Assembly (NCBI GenBank): GCA_016650415.1 | Contig: JAENVU010000143.1 | Location: 1-5,915 of the forward strand | Direction of reading: 5' to 3' | Length of the DNA stretch: 5,915 nucleotides | Origin: Acidimicrobiia bacterium | GTDB lineage: Bacteria; Actinomycetota; Acidimicrobiia; IMCC26256; JAENVU01 | Shown here: in pieces, positions 5,409 to 5,915 of the stretch | How the letters are laid out: every line of letters begins with the position of its first letter | How positions within the stretch are numbered: the stretch's first letter is position 1 | Program-made: the position numbers and the translations under genes | Notes under the pieces: model-generated | Told to the model about the DNA's origin: nothing | Database searches by the model: none | The model's input: only the letters and a program-made list of their open reading frames with translations

Positions 5409-5915
5409 TCAGCGCACGCGCGGCAGAACTTCGGCGGCGAAGAGCTCCAAGCTCTCCCATGCCAGCTTCGGAGGCAGCCCACCCGCGAGGGGGTTGAACG
5501 TCAGCGCTCCACCGTTGGTCACGGAGGTGGCCGCAGCAACGATGTCGTCAGGAGTACCGACCAGTATCTGGGGCGACGCCTTCAGATCCTCGATGGATTC
5601 CGCGTTCACCATCGGCGTCGAGTGTTGCCCGCCGGTCTGGATGCGAGCGTAGGTCTGCGCCTCGTGCAGCACGTACGGACCGATCTCGGACCACGTCCGT
5701 TCCGGATCGTTCGTGACGTGGATGAACGTCGGCCCCGACGGCCGCATCACGTACCCACCGGTGAATCCGATCTTCTTCGCTTCGTCGTCGTACCACTCGA
5801 CGAGACGCGGATCGCTGTTCATCGGCATCATCGGCAACCGGAGTCGGGCGGCCCGGCGGGCTGCGACCTCAACGCCACCACCGGCAAAGAGCGGAGGGTG
5901 CGGATCGGTGAACCC
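5409..5915 (-). CDS. LLM class (luciferase-like) flavin-dependent oxidoreductase, N-terminal part missing
   Basis: The minus-strand frame is open from the right edge to the stop at 5409-5411, giving the C-terminal 168 residues; the start lies beyond the window. It opens with DPHPPLFAGGGVEVAARRAARLRLP (visible 4-28), of the form usual before the flavin-contact region of bacterial-luciferase-like monooxygenases. VGTPDDIVA (119-127) and the tail GGLPPKLAWESLELFAAEVLP (145-165) are typical of the family's C-terminus. Members use reduced flavin (FMNH2 or F420) to oxidise or reduce varied substrates, and both cofactors are possible here because the residues that would discriminate lie outside the window. 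The Met within visible residues 28-35 is internal, since the upstream frame is conserved. The gene converges on the catabolic operon and belongs to a separate transcript; its substrate is unknown. Confidence 0.85.
   Translation of the reverse strand, partial: GFTDPHPPLFAGGGVEVAARRAARLRLPMMPMNSDPRLVEWYDDEAKKIGFTGGYVMRPSGPTFIHVTNDPERTWSEIGPYVLHEAQTYARIQTGGQHSTPMVNAESIEDLKASPQILVGTPDDIVAAATSVTNGGALTFNPLAGGLPPKLAWESLELFAAEVLPRVR

Noticed and set aside
1..5915. tRNA or rRNA genes, CRISPR arrays, insertion sequences, attachment sites, riboswitches
   Set aside because: No repeated spacer pattern, transposase motif, terminal inverted repeats or structured RNA signature was seen; coding sequence fills nearly all of the window.

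Overview
The window is high-GC, gene-dense DNA with actinobacterial features: strong G/C third-position bias, ATGA/TGATG stop-start overlaps, and a regulator that looks leaderless. A free-living degradative actinobacterium is plausible, for example Acidimicrobiia or a mycobacterium-like lineage. This is inferred from style and gene families, because the window holds no phylogenetic marker. Eight recognisable genes fill it and no gap between genes exceeds about 60 bases.

Layout. (1) The left edge carries the 3' part of a plus-strand gene for an EthD/Dabb-like dimeric alpha/beta-barrel protein (2-706). (2) It converges on a minus-strand GntR/FadR-type (FCD) regulator (721-1368), and a GC hairpin lies at the junction. 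(3) The regulator is divergent from a plus-strand operon starting at 1421. The 52-bp gap holds two back-to-back promoters whose -10 hexamers abut at the centre of a near-palindrome (1376-1387), a plausible site of autoregulation and operon control. (4) The operon encodes a fumarylacetoacetate-hydrolase (FAH) family enzyme (1421-2275), a two-domain VOC extradiol-type dioxygenase (2285-3187), an MhpA-like FAD aromatic hydroxylase (3245-4678, alternative start 3233) and two small DUF202 membrane proteins (4675-5052, 5052-5384). An 18-codon ORF with a good ribosome binding site bridges the dioxygenase and the hydroxylase. (5) A convergent minus-strand gene running off the right edge (5409-5915) encodes the C-terminal part of a luciferase-like (LLM) flavin oxidoreductase.

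How the genes work together (inference). The hydroxylase would convert a phenolic compound to a catechol, the VOC enzyme would open the ring by meta cleavage, and the FAH-family enzyme would hydrolyse, isomerise or decarboxylate the resulting dienoate. The GntR regulator probably senses the substrate or a pathway acid. This is a compact three-enzyme meta-cleavage module of unknown substrate. The usual alpha/beta-fold hydrolase, hydratase and aldolase are not in the window. The flanking EthD-like and LLM genes suit a larger catabolic region. The least expected element is the tandem DUF202 pair translationally coupled to the hydroxylase. No wholly novel defence, RNA or mobile system was found.
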